Source: a virus
Direction: 5' to 3' (one strand)
DNA length: 35,402 nt
IMG/VR virus record: IMGVR_UViG_3300025674_000160
Coordinates: 1 to 35,402 of that record
How positions within the stretch are numbered: the stretch's first letter is position 1; every line of letters begins with the position of its first letter. Positions 6,273 to 13,323 of the stretch are shown here, in pieces. The notes under the pieces were generated by a model, which saw only the letters and a program-made list of their open reading frames with translations, had not been told where the DNA came from and did no database searches. The translations under genes and the position numbers were made by a program.

Positions 6273-6681
6273 AAGTAGTCAAGGATTATCCTTGATAAGA
6301 AATAGAAAGCTCATTAAACAAGTAATTGACTTTACTGGTTTACAGAACGGAAAAATGCACCCATCAGATATTGATGCAGTATTAGAATTTAATAATGAAG
6401 CTTTAATATTGATGGAAGTTAAAAGGAAGGGTTTGAGGATACCAACTGGCCAAAGACTCCTTTTGGAGCGATTGAATGACTCTTGGCACAATCAAGATAA
6501 AGCGATTGTGCTAAAAGTTGTTCATGAGTTTGATAATGAAGATTCTAATATTCCTTTAGATAAATGTAATGTAGAGGTGTGTTATTATAAAGGAGTTTGG
6601 AATAAAAAAGAGGGGAATTTAAAAGATGTATTAAATAAATTAGGTGAAGCATGGGAGATAAAGAAATTACGTTTTGGGTAG
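6259..6681 (+). CDS. PD-(D/E)XK nuclease-like protein
   Basis: In this 140-residue protein the segment HPSDIDAVLEF followed by EALILMEVKRKG (residues 34-58) is a compact PD-(D/E)XK core: Asp37 and/or Asp39, then Glu53-x-Lys55, with a helix carrying Gln and Leu (TGQRLLLERL) after it. That layout fits VRR-NUC or Holliday-junction-resolvase-like nucleases. It could process recombination or packaging intermediates. A 17-base perfect palindrome (6279-6295) lies just inside its 5' end. It overlaps the upstream gene by 14 bases. Confidence 0.75.
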   Translation: MSIDKSSQGLSLIRNRKLIKQVIDFTGLQNGKMHPSDIDAVLEFNNEALILMEVKRKGLRIPTGQRLLLERLNDSWHNQDKAIVLKVVHEFDNEDSNIPLDKCNVEVCYYKGVWNKKEGNLKDVLNKLGEAWEIKKLRFG

Positions 6682-6723
6682 AAAATAATTCATTAAACGC
6701 AGAAATTAATTATATTTACATTT

Positions 6724-7026
6724 ATGAAGAATAAACGAAAACAAATGCCAGTATTCACAGGAGTCTTAAGATATTTCCCTGATGCTATAAAAGAAGTTGC
6801 TAAAGTTTCTTATGCTGGTAACCAACAACATCATCCTGATAAACCTTTACATTGGGATAGAAATAAATCTACTGACGAGTTAGATGCGTTGTCAAGACAT
6901 TTAATAGATGCAGGCACTTTTGATGATGATGGAATGAGACATTCTGCAAAGGTAGCTTGGAGAGCTTTAGCTAATCTACAAAAAGAATTAGAACAAGACT
7001 TTAACAAAGATTTAACAGATATTTAA
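6724..7026 (+). CDS. dATP/dGTP diphosphohydrolase family protein (DUF5664, MazG-like)
   Basis: The 100-residue protein carries nearly the whole family signature: TGVLRYFPDAIKEVAKVSYA (residues 12-31), HHPDKPLHWDRNKSTDELDA (36-55), then LSRHLIDAGTFDDDGMRHSA and KVAWRALANLQKEL. The conserved His, Asp and Glu residues fit a metal-dependent all-alpha NTP pyrophosphohydrolase. Members are annotated as dATP/dGTP diphosphohydrolases that trim the purine dNTP pool. No PurZ-like gene is present, so a 2-aminoadenine genome is not indicated. It has its own A/T-rich leader (6682-6723). Confidence 0.85.
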   Translation: MKNKRKQMPVFTGVLRYFPDAIKEVAKVSYAGNQQHHPDKPLHWDRNKSTDELDALSRHLIDAGTFDDDGMRHSAKVAWRALANLQKELEQDFNKDLTDI

Positions 7027-7050
7027 TTTTCTTATAATTATATTAGCAGA

Positions 7051-7818
7051 ATGATTACAACATTTGACAATAAACAATGGGATGAGAAAGACATCCTACA
7101 AAGAATGCTAGATGACGAGTTTTACTATGGTTATCTCGGTTCTAACGCACTTTCTAAGTCTGCGTGTAGTAAACTACTAAAAGGACCTAAAGCGTACCGC
7201 AAATCGCTTAAAAAGGCTACTGAGACGCAAGCCCTTCGAGATGGTAGATTAATTCATTTATGTACTTTAGAGCCACATAGAATAAAAGATTTAACAATAG
7301 TAGATATTGCAAGTAAAAGAGGAAAGGCTTGGGATATTGCATTAACTCAAAACCATCCACAAATGGTTTATACGCAAAAAGAATTAAATTATGCTAACAG
7401 TATAGCAAATGAATTGTTAAACTGTAAAGATGTATCTAATTATTTAAGTGAAGCTGAGTTTGAGGTTCCTGGAATAAAAATGATTGATAATTTAGCCTTT
7501 AGAGGAAAAGCAGATATTATTAGAAAGGGAATTATTATAGACGTAAAGACAACAACCAAAATAGATTCGTTTAAATATAGTGCTAAGGCTTTTGATTATG
7601 ATTTACAAGCTGCATTATATTTGAGGCTGTTTGATTGTTATGAATTTGTATTTATAGCAATAGACAAAGAGACGAAAGAGATTAAGATATTTGAATGTAA
7701 TGATTCATTTATTTCTAATGGGGAGTTGAAGTTAGAAATGGCTATAAATAAATATAGAGAGTATTTAGAAATACAAAATGAATTACACAATTACGTCACA
7801 TACGAAATCCTCGAATGA
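7051..7818 (+). CDS. RecE/Exo VIII-like PD-(D/E)XK exonuclease
   Basis: The 255-residue protein has the features of RecE-type exonucleases: an N-terminal SNALSKSACSKLLKGPKAYR (31-50), a helix with GRLIHLCTLEP (65-75) containing the conserved His, then the nuclease core LAFRGKADIIRKGIIIDVKT (148-167) with Asp155, Asp164 and Lys166, and YDLQAALYLRLF (183-194) with the Gln-x3-Tyr motif. Such enzymes degrade one strand of duplex DNA to give 3' overhangs. The ERF protein at 3125 would anneal these. The 3' end overlaps the next gene by 41 bases. Confidence 0.88.
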   Translation: MITTFDNKQWDEKDILQRMLDDEFYYGYLGSNALSKSACSKLLKGPKAYRKSLKKATETQALRDGRLIHLCTLEPHRIKDLTIVDIASKRGKAWDIALTQNHPQMVYTQKELNYANSIANELLNCKDVSNYLSEAEFEVPGIKMIDNLAFRGKADIIRKGIIIDVKTTTKIDSFKYSAKAFDYDLQAALYLRLFDCYEFVFIAIDKETKEIKIFECNDSFISNGELKLEMAINKYREYLEIQNELHNYVTYEILE

Positions 7819-8068
7819 TGGAGAGAAGATAAAAGAAGAATACTTTAATCTTTGTATGCACGATATAAAAGATGGTTTATCTTTAATGGACTTAAGATTT
7901 ATGTTAGATGACCATGCTGAAAAAGAATTATATTGGGAGTGTGCAGGAATTAAGAAAGCAATAGATTTTATAGCTTTTAGATTAGTCTTTGAGCTAACAA
8001 AAGCAGATAGTAAACAATTTAATAACTTAAATATAAATTATGCCAATACCGAAAAGAAATCCAGGTGA
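7778..8068 (+). CDS. Hypothetical helical protein
   Basis: The 96-residue protein overlaps the exonuclease gene by 41 bases at its start and the next small gene by 29 bases at its end. An internal ATG at 7856 (MHDIKDGLSLMDLRFML) would avoid the long overlap but shorten it to 70 residues. The C-terminal half (ECAGIKKAIDFIAFRLVFEL) is helical. No family recognised. Confidence 0.6.
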   Translation: MNYTITSHTKSSNDGEKIKEEYFNLCMHDIKDGLSLMDLRFMLDDHAEKELYWECAGIKKAIDFIAFRLVFELTKADSKQFNNLNINYANTEKKSR

Positions 8069-8177
8069 GTCAGAAGACAACTTTATTAGTAGATGTATGT
8101 CTAATCCGACTATGAAAAAAGAATATCCAGATAGTAAACAAAGAGTTGCTATTTGTATTAATCAATTAAAAAAATAA
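8040..8177 (+). CDS. Small conserved phage protein (MPIPKRNPGES type)
   Basis: The 45-residue protein begins MPIPKRNPGESEDNFISRCM and continues NPTMKKEYPDSKQRVAICIN. This is a recognisable phage micro-domain (PGES, ISRCM, EYPD, QR.A.C) often found alone or attached to capsid protease or head proteins. Here it stands alone in the replication region, overlapping the gene upstream by 29 bases and ending two bases before the next ATG. Function unknown. Confidence 0.8.
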   Translation: MPIPKRNPGESEDNFISRCMSNPTMKKEYPDSKQRVAICINQLKK

Positions 8178-8178
8178 T

Positions 8179-8649
8179 ATGAAACAATTAGATGAAATCA
8201 GGGAATACCTAGAAAAAACTCTTAAAATAGATTTAAGAGAAAAAACAAGAAGAAGAGAATATGTTTATGGAAGAGCTGTATATTTTAAACTTTGTAGAGA
8301 GTATACTAAGTTTAATTTAGATAAGATTGGGAAAAGTGTTAATGTAATTCATTGTTCTGTTTTACATTCAATAAACAATGTATTTCCTATAGTTATGCAA
8401 TACGATGAAACTCTTAAGAATATTTATGAAGACTATAAGTTTACTCATAAATACAAAGAGTCAGATGTTAGACAAAACTATTTAAGCTTGATGAAAGAAA
8501 ACGTAGGATTAAGAACAGAATTGAAAGGAAACTTATTAGACAAATCAACAGGTAAAAGGTTTATTGATTTAGTTACAAGAATACCAGAAAACAAAAGAAA
8601 CTACATTTACGATAAATTAGAGATTATGGTAAGTGCATTTGAAAAATAA
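8179..8649 (+). CDS. Protein with a DnaA domain IV-like DNA-binding region
   Basis: In this 156-residue protein, residues 24-68 (RRREYVYGRAVYFKLCREYT then NLDKIGKSVNVIHCSVLHSI) match the C-terminal DNA-binding domain of DnaA: the basic helix, the first half of the helix-turn-helix (LDKIGKSV) and a version of the recognition motif DHTTVLHA (here IHCSVLHS). No AAA+ domain is present. The remainder is helical and charged. The phage may use it to mark its origin or to regulate transcription. It overlaps the next gene by 17 bases. Confidence 0.75.
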   Translation: MKQLDEIREYLEKTLKIDLREKTRRREYVYGRAVYFKLCREYTKFNLDKIGKSVNVIHCSVLHSINNVFPIVMQYDETLKNIYEDYKFTHKYKESDVRQNYLSLMKENVGLRTELKGNLLDKSTGKRFIDLVTRIPENKRNYIYDKLEIMVSAFEK

Positions 8650-8890
8650 GTTTGAAAGTATATACGATTTAAAAGCTCAGAGCTGGTGTTTTGAACAGGG
8701 CTATAAGATATATATAGTTCCGTTAAACAACAAAGGCACTTTGTCTAAAGTGGCTATTGAATTAGGAAACAAAAAGGTTTTAACAAATGAAATCTTCAAG
8801 AACCAAAGTGATGCAAGTAAAGAGGTTTGGAGGATTTATAAAAAATTATATAATGTATGGGTAGAGCAAAACAAAATTCCGCTTACATAA
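8633..8890 (+). CDS. Conserved phage hypothetical protein
   Basis: The 85-residue protein starts MHLKNKFESIYDLKAQSWCF. It has a beta-rich middle (YKIYIVPLNNKGTLSKVAIE) and a helical end (DASKEVWRIYKKLYNVWVEQ). The FESIYxLKAQSWCFxQG block recurs in marine phages, to my recollection, with no known role. It overlaps both neighbours (17 and 34 bases), just upstream of the terminase genes. Confidence 0.75.
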   Translation: MHLKNKFESIYDLKAQSWCFEQGYKIYIVPLNNKGTLSKVAIELGNKKVLTNEIFKNQSDASKEVWRIYKKLYNVWVEQNKIPLT

Positions 8891-9267
8891 AACCGAATGA
8901 TGGCAGAAGAAATAATGGTAGAAAGAAAGGTGAAAAATATGGAAGCAAAGCAAAAACATTAATTAAATCATCTTCACAATTAACGCCAGCTAAGAAAGAA
9001 AGAATATCTACATACGCATTGAATGCGATGAAAGAGGTATTTGGTAGTGAAGAAGAAGCTTGGAAGTCATTAGCTGAACAGGCCAAAGATTCATTTGCTC
9101 ACATGAATTTACTTTGGCAATATAGATATGGTAAACCTACAGATGGTAATGAAAATAATGCTAAGAAGAAATTAGATGTTCCAGTTATTAATTTCTATGC
9201 TTCAGAAAAACAAATAAAAGAAATAGATAATACAATAGATATTGATTCAGAAGAAGTAGATGAATAA
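8857..9267 (+). CDS. Terminase small subunit-like protein
   Basis: The 136-residue protein has a basic N-terminus (RRNNGRKKGEKYGSKAK) and a helical core (KKERISTYALNAMKEVFGSE then LAEQAKDSFAHMNLLWQYRY) ending in GKPTD, a pattern seen in small terminase proteins of marine phages, and an acidic tail. It directly precedes the large terminase gene with an 8-base overlap, the standard position. It would recognise phage DNA to start packaging. Assignment rests on position plus the GKP-type ending. Confidence 0.75.
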   Translation: MGRAKQNSAYIKPNDGRRNNGRKKGEKYGSKAKTLIKSSSQLTPAKKERISTYALNAMKEVFGSEEEAWKSLAEQAKDSFAHMNLLWQYRYGKPTDGNENNAKKKLDVPVINFYASEKQIKEIDNTIDIDSEEVDE

Positions 9268-10471
9268 TATAAAACTAAATGATAAATACGGCCCTCTATT
9301 TAAAAATGATAGTAGATACTTTGTGTGTACTGGAGGTAGAGGTTCTGGTAAATCATTTGGTGTAGCTGTATTCTTATTGTCATTAACTTATGAGCAAGGA
9401 CATAAAGTATTGTTCACTAGGTATACAATGATTTCTGCACAGACGTCGATTATCCCTGAATTTATAGAAAAAATAGATTTAATGGGTGTTCAGGAACATT
9501 TCAGAATAACTAAAGATGAGATTATAAATTTAACCACAGGAAGCTCAATTATCTTCAAAGGTATCAGAACATCAAGTGGTAATCAAACGGCTGCCTTGAA
9601 GTCTCTAAATGGCGTTACAACCTTTGTCTTGGATGAAGCAGAAGAGCTGATAGATGAATCAACTTTTGATAAGATAGATTTCTCTGTACGTTCACAAACT
9701 AAACAGAATAGATGTATATTGATATTAAACCCTACAAGCAAAGAACATTGGATATATAAAAGATTCTTTCAGGATGCAGGAGTAAAAGCTGGTTATAATG
9801 GTAGTACGATAAATGCAACTTATATTCATACTACTTATAAAGATAATAAAGATAATTTATCTGAGTCATTCCTTCAGCAAATCTTTGATATGAAACTAAA
9901 GCGAGCTGATAAATATGAGCATCAAATATTAGGAGGATGGTTAGCTGCGGCTGAAGGAGTTATATTTAAGAACTGGAGACTTGGAGATTATATACAAACA
10001 GAGCTTACTTGCTATTGTCAAGACTTTGGATTCTCTGTAGACTTAACAACTCTTGTAAAAATATCTGTAGATAATTCTTTCAATAAATTATATGTAAAAG
10101 AGATATTTGGTAGTCAAGGATTATCCACGACTGAAATAGCAATTAAGAACAAAAATGAATGTGGAGCAGATTTAATTATATGTGATAACTCAGAACCTAG
10201 ATTAATCTCTGAATTAAAATCTAAAGGACTGAATATCAGGCCAACAATAAAGAGAAAAGGAAGTATTTTGTCTGGGATTGCATTGATGCAAGATTATGAA
10301 ATTATTGTAGATAGAAACTCTCATGGAATTGTAAGAGAATTAAATAACTATGCTTGGCAAGAAAAGAATGCTAAACCGAATGTAGGTTATGAGCATTACA
10401 TTGATGCGATACGTTACGGCTTGACTTATTTAGTTCAGAACAAAAATTCAGGAAAATATATTATTCGTTAA
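9260..10471 (+). CDS. terL: Terminase large subunit
   Basis: The 403-residue packaging motor has an N-terminal ATPase with Walker A GGRGSGKS (residues 25-32), Walker B TFVLDEAEEL (121-130, Asp125 and Glu126), and a coupling motif ILILNPTSKEHW (153-164). The C-terminal nuclease has three acidic positions expected in RNase H-like folds: Asp255 (CQDFGFSVDL), Asp309 (LIICDNSEPR) and Asp382 (YIDAIRYGL). The organisation fits the Terminase_3/PBSX type. Its stop codon overlaps an inverted repeat (10470-10499) formed with the first downstream repeat copy, and four repeat copies follow. Confidence 0.95.
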   Translation: MNNIKLNDKYGPLFKNDSRYFVCTGGRGSGKSFGVAVFLLSLTYEQGHKVLFTRYTMISAQTSIIPEFIEKIDLMGVQEHFRITKDEIINLTTGSSIIFKGIRTSSGNQTAALKSLNGVTTFVLDEAEELIDESTFDKIDFSVRSQTKQNRCILILNPTSKEHWIYKRFFQDAGVKAGYNGSTINATYIHTTYKDNKDNLSESFLQQIFDMKLKRADKYEHQILGGWLAAAEGVIFKNWRLGDYIQTELTCYCQDFGFSVDLTTLVKISVDNSFNKLYVKEIFGSQGLSTTEIAIKNKNECGADLIICDNSEPRLISELKSKGLNIRPTIKRKGSILSGIALMQDYEIIVDRNSHGIVRELNNYAWQEKNAKPNVGYEHYIDAIRYGLTYLVQNKNSGKYIIR

Positions 10472-10593
10472 AACCTAGTCATTAAACATAGTAGGTTTTC
10501 CAGCTCTTAAACATAGTAGGTTTTTATAACGACTTTACTTTTGGTTATCGTTAAACATAGTAGGTTTTGTGATTCTTAAACATAGTAGGTTTT
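10470..10593 (+). repeat. Array of four TTAAACATAGTAGGTTTT repeats after terL
   Basis: Exact 18-base copies lie at 10482-10499, 10507-10524, 10551-10568 and 10576-10593, separated by 7, 26 and 7 bases of unrelated sequence. AAAACCTA (10470-10477) pairs with TAGGTTTT of the first copy, giving an 8-pair stem around a 14-base loop followed by little U-run. The array marks the border between the terminase gene and the accessory block. Confidence 0.92.
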
Positions 10594-10795
10594 TTGGTAA
10601 ACCCAATTTCCTTATTTGGAATAATTCTAAATAAATTCTGTTTGCTTTCACGTTCCGAAATTGCAAATCATAATTTTCAGTAGCCAAACAAAAATAATTT
10701 TGTTAGTGTAAAAAAATATTTGTATATACGCGTACGCACGCACGCCCGCGACTTTATAAGGTTAATTTTCTAAATGTTAAAGTTTTGTTAAAGGT
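10594..10795. other. Non-coding spacer with hairpin and a CG-rich island
   Basis: No convincing gene lies here. AACAAAA (10687-10693) and TTTTGTT (10698-10704) form a 7-pair A/T hairpin. Bases 10722-10750 are a striking exception to the AT-rich surroundings: largely alternating purine-pyrimidine (TATACGCGTACGCACGCACG then CCCGCG) with seven CG steps in 23 bases. The promoter at 10796 follows. The island could be a protein-binding or Z-DNA-prone site. Confidence 0.6.
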
Positions 10796-10826
10796 TTTGT
10801 TTGTTAATTATTTGTTTATAAATTAG
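10796..10826 (+). promoter_or_regulatory. Bacteroidota-type promoter of the accessory block
   Basis: TTTG (10796-10799), a 19-base spacer and TAAATTAG (10819-10826) match the -33/-7 layout of Bacteroidota housekeeping promoters, with one mismatch from TAnnTTTG. The first gene starts 31 bases downstream after an A-rich leader (ATTAAAAATTAAAACAATG). Confidence 0.75.
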
Positions 10827-10856
10827 AGGCATCAAAAACAATTAAAAATTAAAACA

Positions 10857-11003
10857 ATGGAAAAAGAAATTTACAATTACTTAAACGACTTAAGAGACTC
10901 GGGCATAACGAATATGTTTGGGGCTGGAATTTATCTTCAAGATGAATTTGGACTTGGTAAAAGAGAAGCCAGAGAATTTCTCGCAAAATGGATGAAACAA
11001 TAA
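10857..11003 (+). CDS. Small conserved phage protein (first gene of the accessory block)
   Basis: The 48-residue protein begins MEKEIYNYLNDLRDSGITNM and continues FGAGIYLQDEFGLGKREAR, ending with FLAKWMKQ. This is a recognisable small phage family (LRDSG.TNMFGA.YL..EFGL.K.EA...L..WM) seen across marine and other phages with no known function. It starts 31 bases below a consensus promoter and follows the leader AAAACAATG. Confidence 0.85.
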   Translation: MEKEIYNYLNDLRDSGITNMFGAGIYLQDEFGLGKREAREFLAKWMKQ

Positions 11004-11015
11004 AAAATAATAATT

Positions 11016-11141
11016 ATGAATAGAAAATTAAAACAATTAAAACACAAAATCAAAACTAATAGAGAACAAAGAATATTAAATAACATCTTTGAGAGTTACT
11101 CTAAAACAATGTTAAAAACAATAGAAAAAAACGAAAAATAA
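11016..11141 (+). CDS. Small basic hypothetical protein
   Basis: The 41-residue protein begins MNRKLKQLKHKIKTNREQRI and is Lys-rich and helical. It lies between two recognisable small genes, with a 12-base gap upstream and a 2-base gap downstream, and uses the recurring leader AATAATTATG. No family recognised. Confidence 0.6.
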   Translation: MNRKLKQLKHKIKTNREQRILNNIFESYSKTMLKTIEKNEK

Positions 11142-11143
11142 TT

Positions 11144-11353
11144 ATGGGAAATTTAAGTTATTGTAGGTACGAAAACACCTCAAACGCTTTACGGGATTGC
11201 GTTGATGCAATTTGGGAAAGCGATTGCTCGGAAACTTTAAGCGATTATGAAATTAAAGGGCTTAATGATTTGTTAATTCAGGCTAAAAATCTAATTTACA
11301 TGGAAGACAAAATAATTAATATTTTAGAAAATCAAGAATATGAAAACAAATAA
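11144..11353 (+). CDS. Conserved phage protein, MGNLSYCRYENT family
   Basis: The 69-residue protein starts MGNLSYCRYENTSNALRDCV, a signature shared by small proteins of many phages (MGN.SYCRF.NT..DL.DC), then an acidic helix with SDYEIKGLNDLLIQAKNL. Function unknown. It overlaps the next gene by 14 bases and is preceded by the AAATAATTATG leader. Confidence 0.85.
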   Translation: MGNLSYCRYENTSNALRDCVDAIWESDCSETLSDYEIKGLNDLLIQAKNLIYMEDKIINILENQEYENK

Positions 11354-11861
11354 ATTTTATTTAGATTTTGGAGGTTTTTATGACTCCATACATTTTGATA
11401 ATATTCAAAACATTATTGAATGTTTAGATATTAAAGATGACAATATTAATTATAACGAAACTTATAAAGAATATTGTAAAGATTTTGTAAATGAATTAAA
11501 CAATTATTTAGAAACTGATTTAAAATTTACGGGAATTTATTCGCCAAGATTTTACAATTTTGAAACTGATAAAATCGAAGTTGAAATAAATGAAAATGAT
11601 TTTAATAAAATAATAAATAAATATTTAGACAATAAAGAATGTATTGATTATATAAATGAGTCAAGCTCCTCAAAAGATGGGTTTCATTCATTTTGTGAAG
11701 GTGTAGAAAACTTAAAAAATCAACCTCATTTATTATTAGAATATGTATTTAAGTATATTTTATGGATTGATACAGAATTAAGTGACTCTGAATTAACTTA
11801 TGAAATATCTGATAACATTTATAATAGATTAATAATAGTAGAAAACGAAATATTTGTATAA
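11340..11861 (+). CDS. Hypothetical acidic protein
   Basis: The 173-residue protein begins MKTNKFYLDFGGFYDSIHFD and is Asn/Glu/Asp-rich throughout. Motifs such as FGGFYxSxH near the start and YSPRFYNFETDKIEVEI (about residues 65-81) recur in phage hypothetical proteins, as far as I recall. It is the largest gene of the accessory block. It overlaps the upstream gene by 14 bases; the next gene starts 2 bases after it ends. The acidic character might suggest a DNA mimic, but that is speculation. Confidence 0.75.
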   Translation: MKTNKFYLDFGGFYDSIHFDNIQNIIECLDIKDDNINYNETYKEYCKDFVNELNNYLETDLKFTGIYSPRFYNFETDKIEVEINENDFNKIINKYLDNKECIDYINESSSSKDGFHSFCEGVENLKNQPHLLLEYVFKYILWIDTELSDSELTYEISDNIYNRLIIVENEIFV

Positions 11862-11863
11862 TT

Positions 11864-12124
11864 ATGAATAAAAAAACATTTAAGAAAGTATATAAGCAAT
11901 ACTTAAAAGCAAGATATTTTTTTAAAGAAGATTGTCAAGCAGTCTTAAAAGAATATAGACCGATGAGAAATATCGGAATGATGATAAAGAAATTCTTTAA
12001 TCCAAAATGTCAACAATATTGGATTTGTGTTCCTTCAGAAATGGAAAGCAAAAAACTAAAGGAATTATTTATTATGGATACAATTAATTTTCTAAACGAT
12101 AAAATAAATATAAAAAATGAATGA
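11864..12124 (+). CDS. Hypothetical basic protein
   Basis: The 86-residue protein begins MNKKTFKKVYKQYLKARYFF, is basic in its first half and contains QYWICVPSEMESKKLKELF in the second. It overlaps the next gene by 8 bases. The DNA around its stop codon is one arm of a 24-base direct repeat (12099-12122 and 12256-12279). No family recognised. Confidence 0.65.
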   Translation: MNKKTFKKVYKQYLKARYFFKEDCQAVLKEYRPMRNIGMMIKKFFNPKCQQYWICVPSEMESKKLKELFIMDTINFLNDKINIKNE

Positions 12125-12279
12125 ATATATATTAATAGAGTGGCCCAATAGTCAAAACTATATGGAACAAGATTGGTTTAACGAAGAGGCTCATTTATGT
12201 ATTGACATAAGCTCGGCTTACTTTATACCAAAAAACAGAATTAAATAATTAAATAATAAAATAAATATAAAAAATGAAT
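12099..12279 (+). repeat. 24-base direct repeat flanking a small gene
   Basis: Bases 12099-12122 and 12256-12279 are identical (ATAAAATAAATATAAAAAAT then GAAT). Each copy includes the leader and ATG of a gene: the one at 12117 and the one at 12274. The two copies bracket the 43-residue gene 12117-12248 almost exactly. Confidence 0.85.
12117..12248 (+). CDS. Small conserved phage protein (YILIEWPNSQ type)
   Basis: The 43-residue protein begins MNEYILIEWPNSQNYMEQDW and continues FNEEAHLCIDISSAYFIPKN. I recognise the layout (YILVEWPxSQ.FM...WF.EE..L..D..AYFIP..R) from small phage proteins of unknown function. The start at 12117 overlaps the previous stop by 8 bases. It lies between two copies of a 24-base direct repeat, so it looks like an insertable or deletable cassette. 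Confidence 0.85.
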   Translation: MNEYILIEWPNSQNYMEQDWFNEEAHLCIDISSAYFIPKNRIK

Positions 12280-12459
12280 AGATTAAAAGAATTTTTACAA
12301 CAGGATTTACTTGAAGCTCATGAATGCTTTTATAAAGTAAATAAAAATATTGAAAATCATTTTGCATATCAGCAAATCGAACCGTTCAAAAGAGAATTAG
12401 AAAAATTAGATAATTTCTTTACTTATTGGAATTATCACGTTAAAAACTTAAATAAATAA
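12274..12459 (+). CDS. Hypothetical helical protein
   Basis: The 61-residue protein begins MNRLKEFLQQDLLEAHECFY and is predicted helical with a Phe/Tyr-rich second half (LEKLDNFFTYWNYHVKNL). Its leader and start codon are the second copy of the 24-base repeat. The next gene starts after 2 bases. No family recognised. Confidence 0.6.
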   Translation: MNRLKEFLQQDLLEAHECFYKVNKNIENHFAYQQIEPFKRELEKLDNFFTYWNYHVKNLNK

Positions 12460-12461
12460 AT

Positions 12462-12776
12462 ATGATACATTCAGCAGACATAAAAAGAATTACTCAGGAT
12501 TTAAAAAAAATAAATAATGAGTCATTAACACAACAAACGGAATTTGAAAAATTATTGCCGTTTGATACAGAAATAAATATTAAAAGCTCTTGGCAAGTTC
12601 AAGGCGAAAATAAAACGCATTCAACGACCTTAGCGAAGCTTTCTATTTATTCGCATACAATTACTCAAAAAGAGTTAGAAATGCTCTTAGAAGCTCTTAA
12701 AATGGTTTATATGAAGCATGAAGACGGGGAAATTAATATGCAAATCAAACATAATTACGAATATTTAAACTGTTAA
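12462..12776 (+). CDS. Hypothetical protein
   Basis: The 104-residue protein begins MIHSADIKRITQDLKKINNE, has a beta-rich middle (TEINIKSSWQVQGENKTHST) and a helix (TITQKELEMLLEALKMVYMK). No family recognised. It sits 2 bases after the gene before and 3 bases before the zinc-ribbon gene, in the same likely transcript. Confidence 0.65.
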   Translation: MIHSADIKRITQDLKKINNESLTQQTEFEKLLPFDTEINIKSSWQVQGENKTHSTTLAKLSIYSHTITQKELEMLLEALKMVYMKHEDGEINMQIKHNYEYLNC

Positions 12777-12779
12777 GAT

Positions 12780-12956
12780 ATGAGAGAAGAAAAATTTGAA
12801 TGTTTTGATTGTGGGTATTACTATTGGGTTAAAGATAGAAACGATTTTCAATGCCCAAATTGTGAACAAAATGAATACAAAACTTGTGATAGTTGTTGTT
12901 ATGATATTTTAGATGACGATGGAAATATCATGGAACATTATTGTATAAATGATTAA
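12780..12956 (+). CDS. Small zinc-ribbon-like protein
   Basis: The 58-residue protein has Cys pairs CFDC (residues 8-11) and CPNC (25-28), the spacing of a zinc ribbon, then CDSCC (36-40) and a final Cys at 55. The rest is acidic (YDILDDDGNIMEHY). It probably binds zinc and may contact nucleic acid or a host protein. It lies between genes of the accessory block with a 3-base gap upstream. Confidence 0.75.
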   Translation: MREEKFECFDCGYYYWVKDRNDFQCPNCEQNEYKTCDSCCYDILDDDGNIMEHYCIND

Positions 12957-12967
12957 AATAAATAATC

Positions 12968-13135
12968 ATGAAACAAAGAGAAAAAATAATTGAGCTTGCT
13001 GATGGCATTATAGATTATATGTCTGAACAAATGATTATGCCGAGAATATTTGAAGATTTTGGGCATGAGTTAGAAGCAGAACAATATGAAAATATTTCTA
13101 ATGCAGTTTATGAACAAATTAAATTAAGAATGTAA
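12968..13135 (+). CDS. Small helical hypothetical protein
   Basis: The 55-residue protein begins MKQREKIIELADGIIDYMSE and is helical and acidic. The leader is AATAATCATG, and the stop overlaps the next start by one base (TAATG). No family recognised. Confidence 0.65.
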   Translation: MKQREKIIELADGIIDYMSEQMIMPRIFEDFGHELEAEQYENISNAVYEQIKLRM

Positions 13136-13323
13136 TGAAAACAAAATATCAAAAAGTAGTTGATTTTTATAATAAAACAACGCCCGAACAACATCAATTT
13201 TTTATTCAATTAATTTCAGATAAAATGTTTTTCTTTCATGAAGAAAGTAAAAAGACATTTGAAGTTGATGATGAACATATCGTTAATTTTAATGGTGCTT
13301 TTCATCAAATCAATATAAAATGA
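13135..13323 (+). CDS. Small hypothetical protein
   Basis: The 62-residue protein begins MKTKYQKVVDFYNKTTPEQH and has a Phe-rich centre (FFIQLISDKMFFFHEESKKT). It is coupled to the gene before by a one-base overlap. It ends right before the run of phased A-tracts. No family recognised. Confidence 0.65.
   Translation: MKTKYQKVVDFYNKTTPEQHQFFIQLISDKMFFFHEESKKTFEVDDEHIVNFNGAFHQINIK

Noticed and set aside
10121-10136. 16 bases identical to 6277-6292 (TAGTCAAGGATTATCC)
   Set aside because: Both copies encode SQGLS in frame in different genes; the palindrome is present in only one, so coincidence of codons is enough.
10131-10139. TTATCCACG, close to a DnaA box
   Set aside because: A single site inside the terminase gene with no cluster nearby.
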